A stretch of DNA of 49,761 bases from the NCBI GenBank assembly GCA_015233245.1, contig JADFYB010000006.1, positions 1-49,761 on the forward strand, given 5' to 3'. Positions within the stretch are counted from its first letter, which is position 1. The number at the start of each line of letters is the position of its first letter. Source of the stretch: Nitrospirota bacterium. GTDB lineage: Bacteria > Nitrospirota > Thermodesulfovibrionia > Thermodesulfovibrionales > Magnetobacteriaceae. The translations under genes and the position numbers were made by a program. The notes under the pieces are model-generated. The model was not told the DNA's origin. It made no database searches and saw nothing but the letters and a program-made list of their open reading frames with translations. This document shows, piece after piece, positions 17,237-25,617 of this stretch.

Positions 17237-18616
17237 TCAATTAAGTTCTATGTAAACCGGTACTTGTCCAACACTTACCGATACAGTCCCTCCCTGGAAG
17301 TTATGAGTTTCTGAACTAAAGGCACTATTATAGCTGACTACATTAGCTCCGTTTAGATATGGGGGTACGGCTTTCGTTACCTTAGCCGTACTGTAACCGG
17401 TCTCAGATATGGTCACATATTTACTGTTTCCGGAGTCATTCCAGGCTATGTATAGGGGGTTATTATTTCTGAGAACCCTGTACACGTAGATGTTGTTATC
17501 TTGTAAGACCTCTTCAGTAGTGGACCAGTCACATCCATTAAGAGTTTCCACCATTTTTTTGTATGCGTAGTAGGCAAGTTTTTTGACTCCCACGCCCAAG
17601 TCATTTGTACCCACGCCATCGTAAATGACTCCCGTGTGGTCGAAGTAACTGTCGGTATTTTTAAACCCCTCGATTATACCGAAGGCTACAAATACCTTTT
17701 TTATGCCGAGAGATAAAGCATAAACATAGCGCTTTACATAGTCTGAAGCCTGTTGAGTTTCCGTCTGGGAATAATCCTCGTCAGAGGGTTTGCCGCTATA
17801 GGAGCCAAGTTCAGTAATCCATATAGGCGCAGAGGTAAAGCCTGCATCATCAAGTGTTTGCCGTATAGTGTTATAGACATCTTTTATGCCTTTATAGTCA
17901 CCGGTTGCATTACCATACCAGTGGAAGTCAAAGGCATCCACGTAGTTTCCATTAAGTTCGGTGATGAAGGGTTTGTAGTTTTTCTTGAAATCTTGCAGAT
18001 ACGTATCTGCCGGAGGAGTGCCGGGTACCCCCCCCATAAGTACGGTACAATCTGAACAAACAGCCTTGATAGCATCATAAGTTATTTGTTGTAGAGTGGC
18101 GAAACCATTTGCTATTTCTAAACTGGGCTCGTTGTCCACCTGCCAATATTTTACAGGGTTTTTGAGTCCCGGCATATCGTGTATACCATCGCCATCATAA
18201 CGCTCCACCACTGCCTTTACGAAATCCACATATGTGGTTGTGTCTGAGGGTACGTAAGAACCAGTCTTCGTGTATCCTGTTGAGGTTAAGTCATGTGCAG
18301 TTATGTTTCCAAGGATGTTTATTCCTGCAGGGACAGCGCCGTATTGTTTGTCCAGGAGGCTGAAATCATATTGTTTGACTGAAATCTTTTGTTGAATCAC
18401 AGACCAATATGCGTACACGGTCTCACGCGTCCATTTCAGGCCAAGATCGTTTGCTGCGTCAAAGGCTCCTCCGGAATATCCACTTTTGTAAACACTTGCC
18501 GGGTGAAACCCAAAAGGGTTTGCAATGGTGCTGTTGTCCGCACATTCCGTAACAGTAGTGTCCGAAAATGTTATAACAACTGATAGAACTACTATATATT
18601 TCAATATCTCTTTCAT
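17237..18616 (-). CDS. secreted clan GH-A glycoside-hydrolase-like protein
   Basis: This is a 459-residue protein with a signal sequence (LKYIVVLSVVITFSDTTVTE). The barrel shows the two catalytic glutamates expected of clan A: YWQVDNEPSLEIA (acid/base in NEP) and PIWITELGSYSGKPS (nucleophile in TEL). AFDFHWYGN lies between them at the conserved HWY/H position. A beta-sandwich-like tail (about residues 380-459) follows the barrel. The family resembles GH39/GH5-type enzymes but cannot be fixed by eye. ATG start with AAAGGAGATTAAC upstream. Confidence 0.7.
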   Translation of the reverse strand: MKEILKYIVVLSVVITFSDTTVTECADNSTIANPFGFHPASVYKSGYSGGAFDAANDLGLKWTRETVYAYWSVIQQKISVKQYDFSLLDKQYGAVPAGINILGNITAHDLTSTGYTKTGSYVPSDTTTYVDFVKAVVERYDGDGIHDMPGLKNPVKYWQVDNEPSLEIANGFATLQQITYDAIKAVCSDCTVLMGGVPGTPPADTYLQDFKKNYKPFITELNGNYVDAFDFHWYGNATGDYKGIKDVYNTIRQTLDDAGFTSAPIWITELGSYSGKPSDEDYSQTETQQASDYVKRYVYALSLGIKKVFVAFGIIEGFKNTDSYFDHTGVIYDGVGTNDLGVGVKKLAYYAYKKMVETLNGCDWSTTEEVLQDNNIYVYRVLRNNNPLYIAWNDSGNSKYVTISETGYSTAKVTKAVPPYLNGANVVSYNSAFSSETHNFQGGTVSVSVGQVPVYIELN

Positions 18617-18850
18617 GTTAATCTCCTTTATTGCTGGTTTTTTTCTTGTTTTTTATAAAACAAGCACTTTTTCGTATTCTTATATTTTAACATTGAAAGA
18701 GAAATTTTTTAATTAATTTTAATTTGGAGGATGTAAAATTTATAGACCCGCATGAACAGTAGTTTTTTTAATTTTTAATACTCCACTGCTCTGGATGGGG
18801 TAACATTGAATTACCTTTTTAAAGTTGATTTAGGGGATTATTTGGAATAG

Positions 18851-19030
18851 TTATTTCTTTTTATATACATTAAGGCCAACCTTTACCGTTTCTGCACCGT
18901 CAACGCTCTGATTTCCCTCGGTTGAGGCTATTATAGTCGTCTTGCCGGATGATGACAACCCAAACTCCTTTGATATATCCACTTTTATCGTCAATATATT
19001 GCCTGAAAGTGACATTTCCACATTTTTCAT
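18851..19030 (-). CDS. conserved 59-aa protein of unknown function
   Basis: This falls just under the ORF-track cutoff. ATG at 19030 with GTGAGGAAAATAGAAA upstream opens MKNVEMSLSGNILTIKVDIS, then KEFGLSSSGKTTIIASTEGN and QSVDGAETVKVGLNVYKKK. It is beta-rich and carries no signal peptide. I recognise the pattern (strand, SKEFGxSxSGKT, IASTEGN, KVGLNVY) as that of a small hypothetical protein seen in various Proteobacteria and Nitrospirota, but know no function. It lies downstream of pheT on the same strand, after a 58-base gap. Confidence 0.75.
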   Translation of the reverse strand: MKNVEMSLSGNILTIKVDISKEFGLSSSGKTTIIASTEGNQSVDGAETVKVGLNVYKKK

Positions 19031-19088
19031 TTTCTATTTTCCTCACACTGTATTAATGTAACTTACACATCCAAAGGATGCACACTGC

Positions 19089-21218
19089 CTAACTTCTTAA
19101 TGTTCCCTCAGTTTCTTCTAATAAAAACCTGACCACACGCCCATGCAGATCGTCTATCTCCGTATCCACAAGGGTTCTCTCTGCCGACCTGTAAACAATA
19201 TGGCAGGCAATGCTCTTCTTTCCTTCACCCACTGATTTTCCGGTATAAACATCGAAAATTTCCACCGACTCGATTAAATCTATGTTGTGCGTGTTTTTGT
19301 AAGCCTCGATTGACTCATCTATTTTCTCTTGTTTAGTCCACGAGTTAACCACTATAGCCACATCCCTCACTATCGAAGGGTACTTTGGAAATGGCTTGTA
19401 TCTCAACGGCAATTGACCTACATTAAAAATCTCATCAAGAGATAACTCAACAACTCCAACTGCGGAGTTTCGCATCTTTAGACCAAGTTTGTGCATAACC
19501 TCAGTACTAAGGAGACCAATATACCCGATAGGGATAGGTATCGCATCATTTTTTCTTTTAATCACAACCCTACCAGAGTTCGTAGCGGAAAGAAAAGGCT
19601 GCTCAGAAAGTGTCAGCCCAATATCAAGCTCATATGACAACAATATCCCCTCTTCAGTGTCCCTCTCGTCTGCTGGCCAAAGAGATTCTTTTATCGCATC
19701 TACAATCCCCTTTAATTTATAAAATATTGGTGTATCATCCGACCATAATTTCTTAGCTGATCCTACATAAGAAACCATTGAGAGCTTAAAACTCTCCTTT
19801 GGAAGCATGTTTCCATCATTTATGAACACTGTGCCGGCCTCGTATAGATGTATATCATTTTGCCTGAAGTTAAAATTTAATTTAAGGTTTTCGATAAGTG
19901 CAGGTAGCAGGAAAGTCCTCAGCACCGACTGCTCTTTACTTAGTGGATTGAGCACCTCAACCACTTTTCGTCTTTCATCCCAATCCGGTATTAAAAAAGT
20001 ATCCAGCGTATCCAGTGGCATGAAACTATAGTTTATTGTCTCAGTAAATCCAGCCTGTCTGAGCAGGTTTCCCAATGGCCTTAACAAGATCTCTTTGTGC
20101 TTATTTACCTTAGCACTGACAACGGCACGCGGCATCACAGAGGGTATATTGTTGTAACCGTGAATTCTTGCTATTTCCTCTATAAGGTCGGCCTCAAGTT
20201 CAATGTCAGTTCTATGCGAGGGAACTGATACAGAGAAGACTCCGTTATTGCCTGAGACGATAAATCCAAGACGTTCCAAAATACCCCGTATCGTATCATC
20301 GGAAATATTCACACCAAGCAGTCTTTTAACGTTTTTGCTTTTCAGCGCTACATTAACAGGTTCGTACCTGAGCGGATAAACATCTATGGATTGTGAGGCA
20401 GAGCCTCCGCAAAGCTCAAGTATAAGCTCCGCAGCCTTGTTTAACGCCCTAAGTGTGCCGCCAATATCGGTTGCTCTTTCAAACCTAAAAGAAGATTCCG
20501 AACGAAGTCCAAGCGTTTTTGATGTTTTACGTACAGATTCAGGTAAAAACCAGGCGCTCTCAAGAAATATATCCGTCGTTTCATTTGTTACCTCAGAGCC
20601 CTCACATCCCATCACACCGGCGATTGCAACAGGCCTATCACCGTCCCAAATTAGCAAACTATCGCCCGAAACAACTCTGTCAACCCCGTCAAGAGCTCGT
20701 ACTTTAAGTGCTCCGCCTGCTCTTTTTACCCGTATGGCGTTTCCACGCAGCTTATATAAATCAAACGCATGAAGCGGCTGCCCCAACTCAAACAAGACAT
20801 AATTTGTTATATCCACAACATTATTAATTGCACGCACTCCCGCAGCTTCAAGACGTTTGATTAACCAATCGGGAGATTTCGTAACTTTTACCCCGCGTAT
20901 TATTTTTCCCGAGTATCGTCTGCACAAATCAGTGTCAGTTATCTCAACCGATATTTCTTCTGATGTTTGTGTAATGCTGTCGTAGCTGTCCTTTAGCTTA
21001 AGTGTTCTGCCTGTTATTGCCGAAAGATCCCTTGCTAAACCCAACACACTAAGACAATCCCCCCTGTTAGGAGTTATGTTTACCTCAAATACTGAGTCGT
21101 GTCCCTCTCCGTAAACCGCCTCCACCTCAAGCCCTGCCATTGTAAGCATAGCAGCAACCCTATCGGGAGTCTCTGTTATTTCGATAAAATCCGATAACCA
21201 TTCAATCGGTAATAGCAT
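19089..21218 (-). CDS. pheT: phenylalanyl-tRNA synthetase beta chain, lacking the tRNA-binding OB domain
   Basis: This is a 709-residue beta subunit. After MLLPIEWLSDFIEITETPDR and MAGLEVEAV it passes straight to VFEVNITPNRGDCLSVLGLA. The roughly 110-residue EMAP/tRNA-bind domain found in most bacterial PheT (about 800 residues) is absent. The B3/B4 editing domain (NNVVDITNYVLFELGQPLHA), B5 domain, catalytic-like core (GLRSESSFRFERATD) and the C-terminal ferredoxin-fold anticodon-binding domain (YPSIVRDVAIVV) are all present. ATG start, 3 bases after pheS. Confidence 0.95.
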   Translation of the reverse strand: MLLPIEWLSDFIEITETPDRVAAMLTMAGLEVEAVYGEGHDSVFEVNITPNRGDCLSVLGLARDLSAITGRTLKLKDSYDSITQTSEEISVEITDTDLCRRYSGKIIRGVKVTKSPDWLIKRLEAAGVRAINNVVDITNYVLFELGQPLHAFDLYKLRGNAIRVKRAGGALKVRALDGVDRVVSGDSLLIWDGDRPVAIAGVMGCEGSEVTNETTDIFLESAWFLPESVRKTSKTLGLRSESSFRFERATDIGGTLRALNKAAELILELCGGSASQSIDVYPLRYEPVNVALKSKNVKRLLGVNISDDTIRGILERLGFIVSGNNGVFSVSVPSHRTDIELEADLIEEIARIHGYNNIPSVMPRAVVSAKVNKHKEILLRPLGNLLRQAGFTETINYSFMPLDTLDTFLIPDWDERRKVVEVLNPLSKEQSVLRTFLLPALIENLKLNFNFRQNDIHLYEAGTVFINDGNMLPKESFKLSMVSYVGSAKKLWSDDTPIFYKLKGIVDAIKESLWPADERDTEEGILLSYELDIGLTLSEQPFLSATNSGRVVIKRKNDAIPIPIGYIGLLSTEVMHKLGLKMRNSAVGVVELSLDEIFNVGQLPLRYKPFPKYPSIVRDVAIVVNSWTKQEKIDESIEAYKNTHNIDLIESVEIFDVYTGKSVGEGKKSIACHIVYRSAERTLVDTEIDDLHGRVVRFLLEETEGTLRS

Positions 21219-21221
21219 AAG

Positions 21222-22256
21222 TTAAAATTGCCTCAGAAATCTCAAATCACCCTCATAAAAAAGCCGTATATCATCAATCCCGTACCTTAAGCTGGCTATT
21301 CTTTCTATCCCAAGCCCAAAGGCAAATCCGGAATATACCTCTGTGTCAATTCCTGCCATATTAAGCACCCTTGGGTCAACCATTCCTGCCCCCAGTATCT
21401 CTATCCACCCTGAGTTCTTACACACCCTGCAGCCAGAGCCCTTACAGGCAAAACAACACAAATCAACCTCCGCCGAGGGCTCAGTAAATGGGAAAAAACT
21501 CGGTCTGAAACGCACCGGCACATCTGGCCCGAACACTATATGGAGAAACGCTTCAAGCACTGCCTTTAAATTAGCAAACGTTATGCCCTCATCCACCATA
21601 AGTCCCTCCACCTGATGAAATATCGGCGTGTGTGATATGTCGGAATCACACCGATAGACTTTCCCGGGGGCAATAAACATAAGCGGCGGTTTCCTTTTTT
21701 CCATGACACGAATCTGTACCGGTGAGGTATGAGTTCTCAGCACTATGTTTGATTCCACATTAGAGTGAGAAGGGGATTCCGCACCCTGCGGTTTTATATA
21801 AAATGTGTCTTGCATATCCCTTGCCGGATGATTTTGAGGAATATTGAGTGCTTCAAAGTTATAGTAGTCGGTTTCCACCTCAGGGCCATCTTCAACGGCA
21901 AACCCCATTGAAACAAAAATATCTATGATTTCATTAAGTATAATCTTTACCGGATGCCTGCCGCCGGGCTTTATGTATGCTCCAGGGAGAGTTAAATCAA
22001 CGTAGCTGCGAGTGTCCTTTTTGGAAAGGGCGGTCTCTTTTTCCTTTACCTGTGTCTCGATAAAGTCTTTGATTTCATTAACTGCTTTACCGAGTGCCGC
22101 CCGCTCCTCTTTGGGAGCAGCAGCCATAGCTTTGAGTTTCTGAGTGACTACACCCTTTTTGCCGGTATATTTTGAGCGAAGTGCCTGCAACTCCACCGTG
22201 TTTAACACACCGTGGAGCTCACTGAGAAATGAATTTCTTAATTCAAGGTAATCCAC
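21222..22256 (-). CDS. pheS: phenylalanyl-tRNA synthetase alpha chain
   Basis: This is a 344-residue class II catalytic subunit. It begins with the coiled-coil N-domain (ELQALRSKYTGKKGVVTQKL). The active-site blocks follow: GPEVETDYYNFEALNIPQNHPARD, LRTHTSPVQIRVM, RCDSDISHTPIFHQVEGLMV, RPSFFPFTEPSAEVD and GFAFGLGIERIASLRYGIDD. GTG start, 4 bases after rplT. A four-cysteine cluster (CCFACKGSGCRVCKNSGWIE) in the motif region is known from many PheS. Confidence 0.97.
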   Translation of the reverse strand: MDYLELRNSFLSELHGVLNTVELQALRSKYTGKKGVVTQKLKAMAAAPKEERAALGKAVNEIKDFIETQVKEKETALSKKDTRSYVDLTLPGAYIKPGGRHPVKIILNEIIDIFVSMGFAVEDGPEVETDYYNFEALNIPQNHPARDMQDTFYIKPQGAESPSHSNVESNIVLRTHTSPVQIRVMEKRKPPLMFIAPGKVYRCDSDISHTPIFHQVEGLMVDEGITFANLKAVLEAFLHIVFGPDVPVRFRPSFFPFTEPSAEVDLCCFACKGSGCRVCKNSGWIEILGAGMVDPRVLNMAGIDTEVYSGFAFGLGIERIASLRYGIDDIRLFYEGDLRFLRQF

Positions 22257-22260
22257 GCAC

Positions 22261-22617
22261 CTATGCTAAGTTGGCCTTTACAGATTCTGCTATCTCGTTA
22301 AAACGGGCTATGTCGTTAAGTGCAAGGTCTGCAAGGACTTTTCTGTCGAGGTCTATGTTAGCCTTTTTTAAGCCGGCTATGAACTTGCTGTAGGTAAGCC
22401 CTATTGCTCTTACGGCTGCGTTTATTCTGATTATCCAAAGTGCTCTAAATTCCCGTTTCTTCAATTTCCTGTCTGTGTAGGCATGTGTAAGGGCGTGATC
22501 TACAGCCTCGCAGGCCACTCTGTATAGTTTACTTCTGCCGCCATAGTAACCGCGTGCCTTATCCAGCAGCTTCTTTCTTCTGCGTCTTGTCTTAAATCCA
22601 CCTTTTGCTCTGGGCAT
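22261..22617 (-). CDS. rplT: 50S ribosomal protein L20
   Basis: This is a 118-residue L20: [39 protein letters not shown] and [20 protein letters not shown]. It is essential for early 50S assembly and in several bacteria represses its own operon by binding mRNA. ATG start with AGGAGGG upstream. It follows rpmI by about 60 bases. Confidence 0.97.
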   Translation of the reverse strand: MPRAKGGFKTRRRRKKLLDKARGYYGGRSKLYRVACEAVDHALTHAYTDRKLKKREFRALWIIRINAAVRAIGLTYSKFIAGLKKANIDLDRKVLADLALNDIARFNEIAESVKANLA

Positions 22618-22676
22618 TTATACCCCTCCTGACTTCATTTGAATTTCTATTTACACGATTTATGATGAAAAAAAAC

Positions 22677-22874
22677 CTATAAATACGGTATCATTCTCGC
22701 TGTGTTCTTATGCTGAGTGCTGTCCACTATGGCGGACTTTTTCAACTTACGAGTACGATTTGCAGGTTTTCCAGTCATCAGATGGCTCTTATAAGCCTTG
22801 TTTCTCTTTATCTTACCTGTGCCAGTCTTACTGAACCGTTTAGCTGCACCCCTGTGAGTCTTCATCTTTGGCAT
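22677..22874 (-). CDS. rpmI: 50S ribosomal protein L35
   Basis: This is a 65-residue L35: [40 protein letters not shown]. It is strongly basic, as usual. ATG start with TCAGGAGGGC upstream. As first gene of rpmI-rplT-pheS-pheT it follows its own promoter, whereas in many bacteria it follows infC. Here infC is 7.7 kb away on the opposite strand. Confidence 0.97.
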   Translation of the reverse strand: MPKMKTHRGAAKRFSKTGTGKIKRNKAYKSHLMTGKPANRTRKLKKSAIVDSTQHKNTARMIPYL

Positions 22875-22917
22875 TTCTATGCCCTCCTGATATAGTAAAA
22901 AACTTTCCTAACGAAGA

Positions 22918-22946
22918 ATTGTAACACACTTCTTATTTTTTTACAA
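22918..22946 (-). promoter_or_regulatory. sigma-70-type promoter for rpmI-rplT-pheS-pheT
   Basis: Read on the minus strand: TTGTAA, 17 bases, TACAAT, ending about 44 bases before the rpmI ATG. Both hexamers are close to consensus and the spacing is ideal. It gives the inverted half of the old thrS operon its own transcription. The rest of the 22875-23101 gap holds the divergent promoter for the 76-aa gene. Confidence 0.6.
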
Positions 22947-23016
22947 GCTAAAAAACTCAAAAATTTGTTACCGTTAAAAATGTTTTTTTCTAACTATTAT
23001 AGCCATAAACATCAGT

Positions 23017-23044
23017 TAAAGTTTTATGTTAAACAAACCGATAA
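23017..23044 (+). promoter_or_regulatory. sigma-28 (FliA)-like promoter, copy 1
   Basis: TAAAGTTT, 12 bases, ACCGATAA, about 57 bases before the ATG of the 76-aa gene. The halves match the flagellar sigma-28 consensus (TAAAGTTT and GCCGATAA), with a spacer one base longer than in enterobacteria. The same halves with the same N12 spacer occur before fliW and the EF-hand gene, which supports a real promoter class here. Confidence 0.6.
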
Positions 23045-23101
23045 GATTTATTAGCTAACTAGTCCGTAAATAAGCAAGCAATTGTATTAAAGGAGGGTCT
23101 G

Positions 23102-23332
23102 ATGTCTGTTAACAGTATAGGTGGTGGGATGCCACGTGTAACGTCAGGAGCAAGCAGTAAGGTGAAGTCTCAAGCTCAAAATGTTCAGAGTAAGAGCACA
23201 CAGCAAACTGCGCCAAAAAGTATAACAACACCTGCACAGACATTAGCAAAAAGCCTTAACTTGTTGGACAGCCTTGGTAAGAACACTGCTGAAAATGGGA
23301 AAAGCGGAAAATCCATTGATATTTATGCCTAA
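23102..23332 (+). CDS. small Ser/Gln-rich protein with C-terminal IDIYA, probable motility-regulon member
   Basis: This is a 76-residue, low-complexity, polar protein: MSVNSIGGGMPRVTSGASSK at the start, LNLLDSLGKN as its only hydrophobic helix, and GKSGKSIDIYA at the end. It has no signal peptide. AAAGGAGGG precedes the ATG. Its N-terminus (MSVNSI) and C-terminus (IxIYA) match those of the SprA-like protein near 29243 (MSVDSV and ISIYA). A sigma-28-like promoter lies upstream. The function is unknown. FlgM was considered, but the sequence lacks its recognisable core. Confidence 0.65.
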   Translation: MSVNSIGGGMPRVTSGASSKVKSQAQNVQSKSTQQTAPKSITTPAQTLAKSLNLLDSLGKNTAENGKSGKSIDIYA

Positions 23333-23341
23333 AGTTTTTGA

Positions 23342-23364
23342 GTCTGCCCCCTTTGGGGGCAGAC
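23342..23364. terminator. bidirectional terminator
   Basis: GTCTGCCCCC, loop TTT, GGGGGCAGAC is a perfect 10-bp hairpin. It is preceded by a T-rich stretch (AAAGTTTTTGA) and followed by AAACTATTTT. It sits between the convergent 76-aa gene and apbE and should stop transcription from both sides. Confidence 0.75.
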
Positions 23365-23372
23365 AAACTATT

Positions 23373-24287
23373 TTAATTAGCAGTAAGCATTTTTCCCATT
23401 GCCCCATCATCATCAACCCATACATGGGGTAATCCCATCTCAGAAAGCCACTGAATACCTTCCTTTTCTTTCAACATCGCAATTGTTGCGACACTACCAG
23501 CTATCAGACATTGCGGAGCCAGCACACTTACAGAGGATAACCCGCACACAGGCCAGCCAGTGAGCGGGTTTAGGATATGGCAATATCGTTTGCCATCCAC
23601 ATCCATATATCTCTCATAGTTGCCGCTGGTTGCTAAAGAGCCACTTATTACATCTACTGTAGTTATTGCTGTGTTGGGTGCTTTAGGGTTGCGTATTTCT
23701 ATGTGCCATGGGTTATCGTCAGGGATTGGGCCAATAACGGTAATATCACCTCCTAAGTCAACCAGTCCGTGTTTGATCCCTTGTTCTTTACACAAATCGG
23801 CTGCCCTGTCCGATGCGTACTCTTTGCAGATTCCACCAAAGTCCATTTCCATTCCTGGAATTGTAAAAGTAAGCCGAGGTGATTCCCATATAATTTTTTC
23901 CAAACCTATCAATGGTAAAAGCTCATCTATTGATTGTTGATTTGGCAGTGAGGAACGTGAAAAATCCCATACTCTGCGCAAAATTCCGGATGTGATGTCA
24001 AACAATCCGCCGCTTTTTCGATAACAGGAATACGCATAATCAAGTATTGCAGCAGTCTCCTCATCAACCTCAACAGAGGCACCAACCTCGGCGGCATGGT
24101 TGATTTTAGATAAAACACTGTCAGAGCGGTATCTTGAGTATCGAGCCTCTATTCTTCTGGCCTCAGATATGGCATATTTGGCGGCTCTATTAGCTCTGTT
24201 TTGCGTGCTATAGATAAAAAGTGTGCACGATGTACCCATAGCAGTAAAGGGGAAGGTGAAAAGTTTAAGTGTTCTCAGTTTTTGCAT
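23373..24287 (-). CDS. apbE: FAD:protein FMN transferase (ApbE family)
   Basis: This enzyme attaches FMN from FAD to threonine in target flavoproteins such as Nqr/Rnf subunits. Motifs seen are FTAMGTSCTLFIYS near the N-terminus, EARYSRYRSDSVLSKIN, MEMDFGGICKEYASDRA (FAD/metal-binding region), GLVDLGGDITVIG, CHILNPLTGWPV and AGSVATIAML. The ORF track starts at 24356; the ATG at 24287 (MQKLRTLKLFTF) fits better but neither has a strong ribosome binding site. The N-terminus has a weak hydrophobic stretch and could be exported. No Nqr/Rnf target lies in the window. Confidence 0.85.
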   Translation of the reverse strand: MQKLRTLKLFTFPFTAMGTSCTLFIYSTQNRANRAAKYAISEARRIEARYSRYRSDSVLSKINHAAEVGASVEVDEETAAILDYAYSCYRKSGGLFDITSGILRRVWDFSRSSLPNQQSIDELLPLIGLEKIIWESPRLTFTIPGMEMDFGGICKEYASDRAADLCKEQGIKHGLVDLGGDITVIGPIPDDNPWHIEIRNPKAPNTAITTVDVISGSLATSGNYERYMDVDGKRYCHILNPLTGWPVCGLSSVSVLAPQCLIAGSVATIAMLKEKEGIQWLSEMGLPHVWVDDDGAMGKMLTAN

Positions 24288-24386
24288 TTGTTCATTAACC
24301 CGGATTACACAAGCAGAGTTATATATTATGATACACGAAACGGTGATTCTGTTCAAGCCATGGTGTTACATCTTATAATTTTTTTC

Positions 24387-24415
24387 TTGACAAAGCAGTA
24401 ATTATATGCTAACAT
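24387..24415 (+). promoter_or_regulatory. sigma-70-type promoter for rlpA
   Basis: TTGACA, 17 bases, TAACAT. The -35 hexamer is perfect consensus and the spacing ideal. It lies about 70 bases upstream of the rlpA ATG, in the divergent gap with apbE. Confidence 0.65.
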
Positions 24416-24486
24416 AGCTTACTGCGAATTATAATTAAAAATCTGTATTGGGGTACAGATTTTCGTCCAATAAGCAAGGGGGTAAA

Positions 24487-25050
24487 ATGAAAAGGATAAG
24501 AATTTTGCTATCTATAGTCTTATGTGTTGTTTCGATGCTTTTAATTTTTGAGATTAGTGTGGAGGCAGCATCATATAAGGCATCATGGTATGGGAAAAGA
24601 CACAACGGCAGGAAAACTGCATCAGGTCAGGTTTTCCAAAAGAACAAACGCACTGCAGCACACAAAACACTTCCATTTGGAACGCTCGTAAGGGTAACAA
24701 ACATCGCAAATGGTAAGTCAACAGTGGTCGTTATTAACGACAGGGGACCCAGGGGCAGGAAAAAGGAAATTGACTTGTCCTATATTGCGGCAAAGGACAT
24801 TGGTCTTGACAGAATGGGTATAGCCCGAGTAAGCCTTGAAGTTGTTTTATCAGACGGTTCGTATATAGACTTAGCTGACCTTACAAAAAGACATATGCTC
24901 GCTCTTGCTGATATGACACGTTATGACTATGGTTTGCCCGCTGATGAGGGGATTGCTGACGATTCAGGCATTGAAATTCAACAACAAATGCCGGACATTC
25001 TTATGCGTGAGACTGAAGGGGTTGAAACAGAAAAAATTGCAGTTGACTGA
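24487..25050 (+). CDS. rlpA: RlpA-like septal ring lytic transglycosylase-type protein
   Basis: This is a 187-residue exported protein. A signal peptide (KRIRILLSIVLCVVSMLLIF) precedes a double-psi beta-barrel with the RlpA motifs SYKASWYGKRHNGRKTASGQ, TAAHKTLPFGTLVRVTN and VVVINDRGPRGRKKEIDLSY, including the catalytic-type Asp and the RGP segment. There is no SPOR domain; the C-terminal 60 residues are variable. RlpA enzymes cleave stem-peptide-free glycan strands. The ATG at 24487 is chosen because CAAGGGGG lies right before it; the longer ORF from 24448 has none. Confidence 0.85.
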   Translation: MKRIRILLSIVLCVVSMLLIFEISVEAASYKASWYGKRHNGRKTASGQVFQKNKRTAAHKTLPFGTLVRVTNIANGKSTVVVINDRGPRGRKKEIDLSYIAAKDIGLDRMGIARVSLEVVLSDGSYIDLADLTKRHMLALADMTRYDYGLPADEGIADDSGIEIQQQMPDILMRETEGVETEKIAVD

Positions 25051-25075
25051 TTTTCTGATTGAAAAAAAGATTCTT

Positions 25076-25140
25076 AACCACAGATGGACATGGATTATCT
25101 AACACCATAATCTGTATCTATCCAAGTTAATCTGTGGTTT
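25076..25140. repeat. ATCTGTGG inverted repeat, copy A
   Basis: AACCACAGAT at 25076-25085 is mirrored by ATCTGTGGTT at 25130-25139, with ATGGACATGGATTA and TAATCTGTATC between. The same sequence type appears near 40157 and 48955, always intergenic. It may also act as a processing or termination structure for the convergent rlpA and receiver genes. Confidence 0.55.
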
Positions 25141-25176
25141 ATTATTTCATTGGGTTAAGTGAGCAGCATTATCTTA

Positions 25177-25599
25177 TCAGTTTATTTTTTTGGTGTGTTC
25201 GTACCACGATTTACTTGGTTTTGGGAATCCGCACAGTGTGTATATGTTGTCTGAGATTTTTTGTGCTGTAAAGGGTTTAAGCACAACACTATGGCACATG
25301 TGGGTTCTTATCAGCTCTATTATCTGCTCCTGTGTTATATCGCCTGAGTCAATAATCAATAACTTTACGTTTTCAAATTTCTTGCGGATTTCCGGGAGTG
25401 AATCCGTTATGAGTGTTTCGTTTATCTTAGATTCTATTATGGCCATACAGCATTCCTGCTGCATGGAAAAAACCTGCATTAGCTGAGCAACATCCTTTAC
25501 ATACCGGATATCAGCTATCTTTTCAAAGCCTTTTAAGGAAAAGCTCATCATAGGCATAGTGCCTTTATTAACTAACAAGACTATTGTTTTCATCCTCAC
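25177..25599 (-). CDS. degenerate receiver-domain-like protein
   Basis: This is a 140-residue single domain with the alternating pattern of a CheY-like fold: KTIVLLVNKGTMPMMSFSLK, CCMAIIESKINETLITDSLP, NVKLLIIDSGDITQEQI and HSVVLKPFTAQKISDNIY. The conserved KPF near the end supports the assignment. The acidic pair at strand 1 (normally DD) is missing and the phospho-acceptor position reads AIIESK, so Asp is probably replaced by Glu. It is likely a pseudo-receiver that is not phosphorylated in the usual way. It sits downstream of a DedA gene on the same strand. Confidence 0.6.
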   Translation of the reverse strand: MRMKTIVLLVNKGTMPMMSFSLKGFEKIADIRYVKDVAQLMQVFSMQQECCMAIIESKINETLITDSLPEIRKKFENVKLLIIDSGDITQEQIIELIRTHMCHSVVLKPFTAQKISDNIYTLCGFPKPSKSWYEHTKKIN

Positions 25600-25617
25600 T
25601 CCTTTTTTTTAGTATAA

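Noticed and set aside
20386-20772. 128-aa plus-strand ORF inside pheT
   Set aside because: Antisense shadow of a well-supported gene; composition is that of a reversed frame and there is no ribosome binding site.
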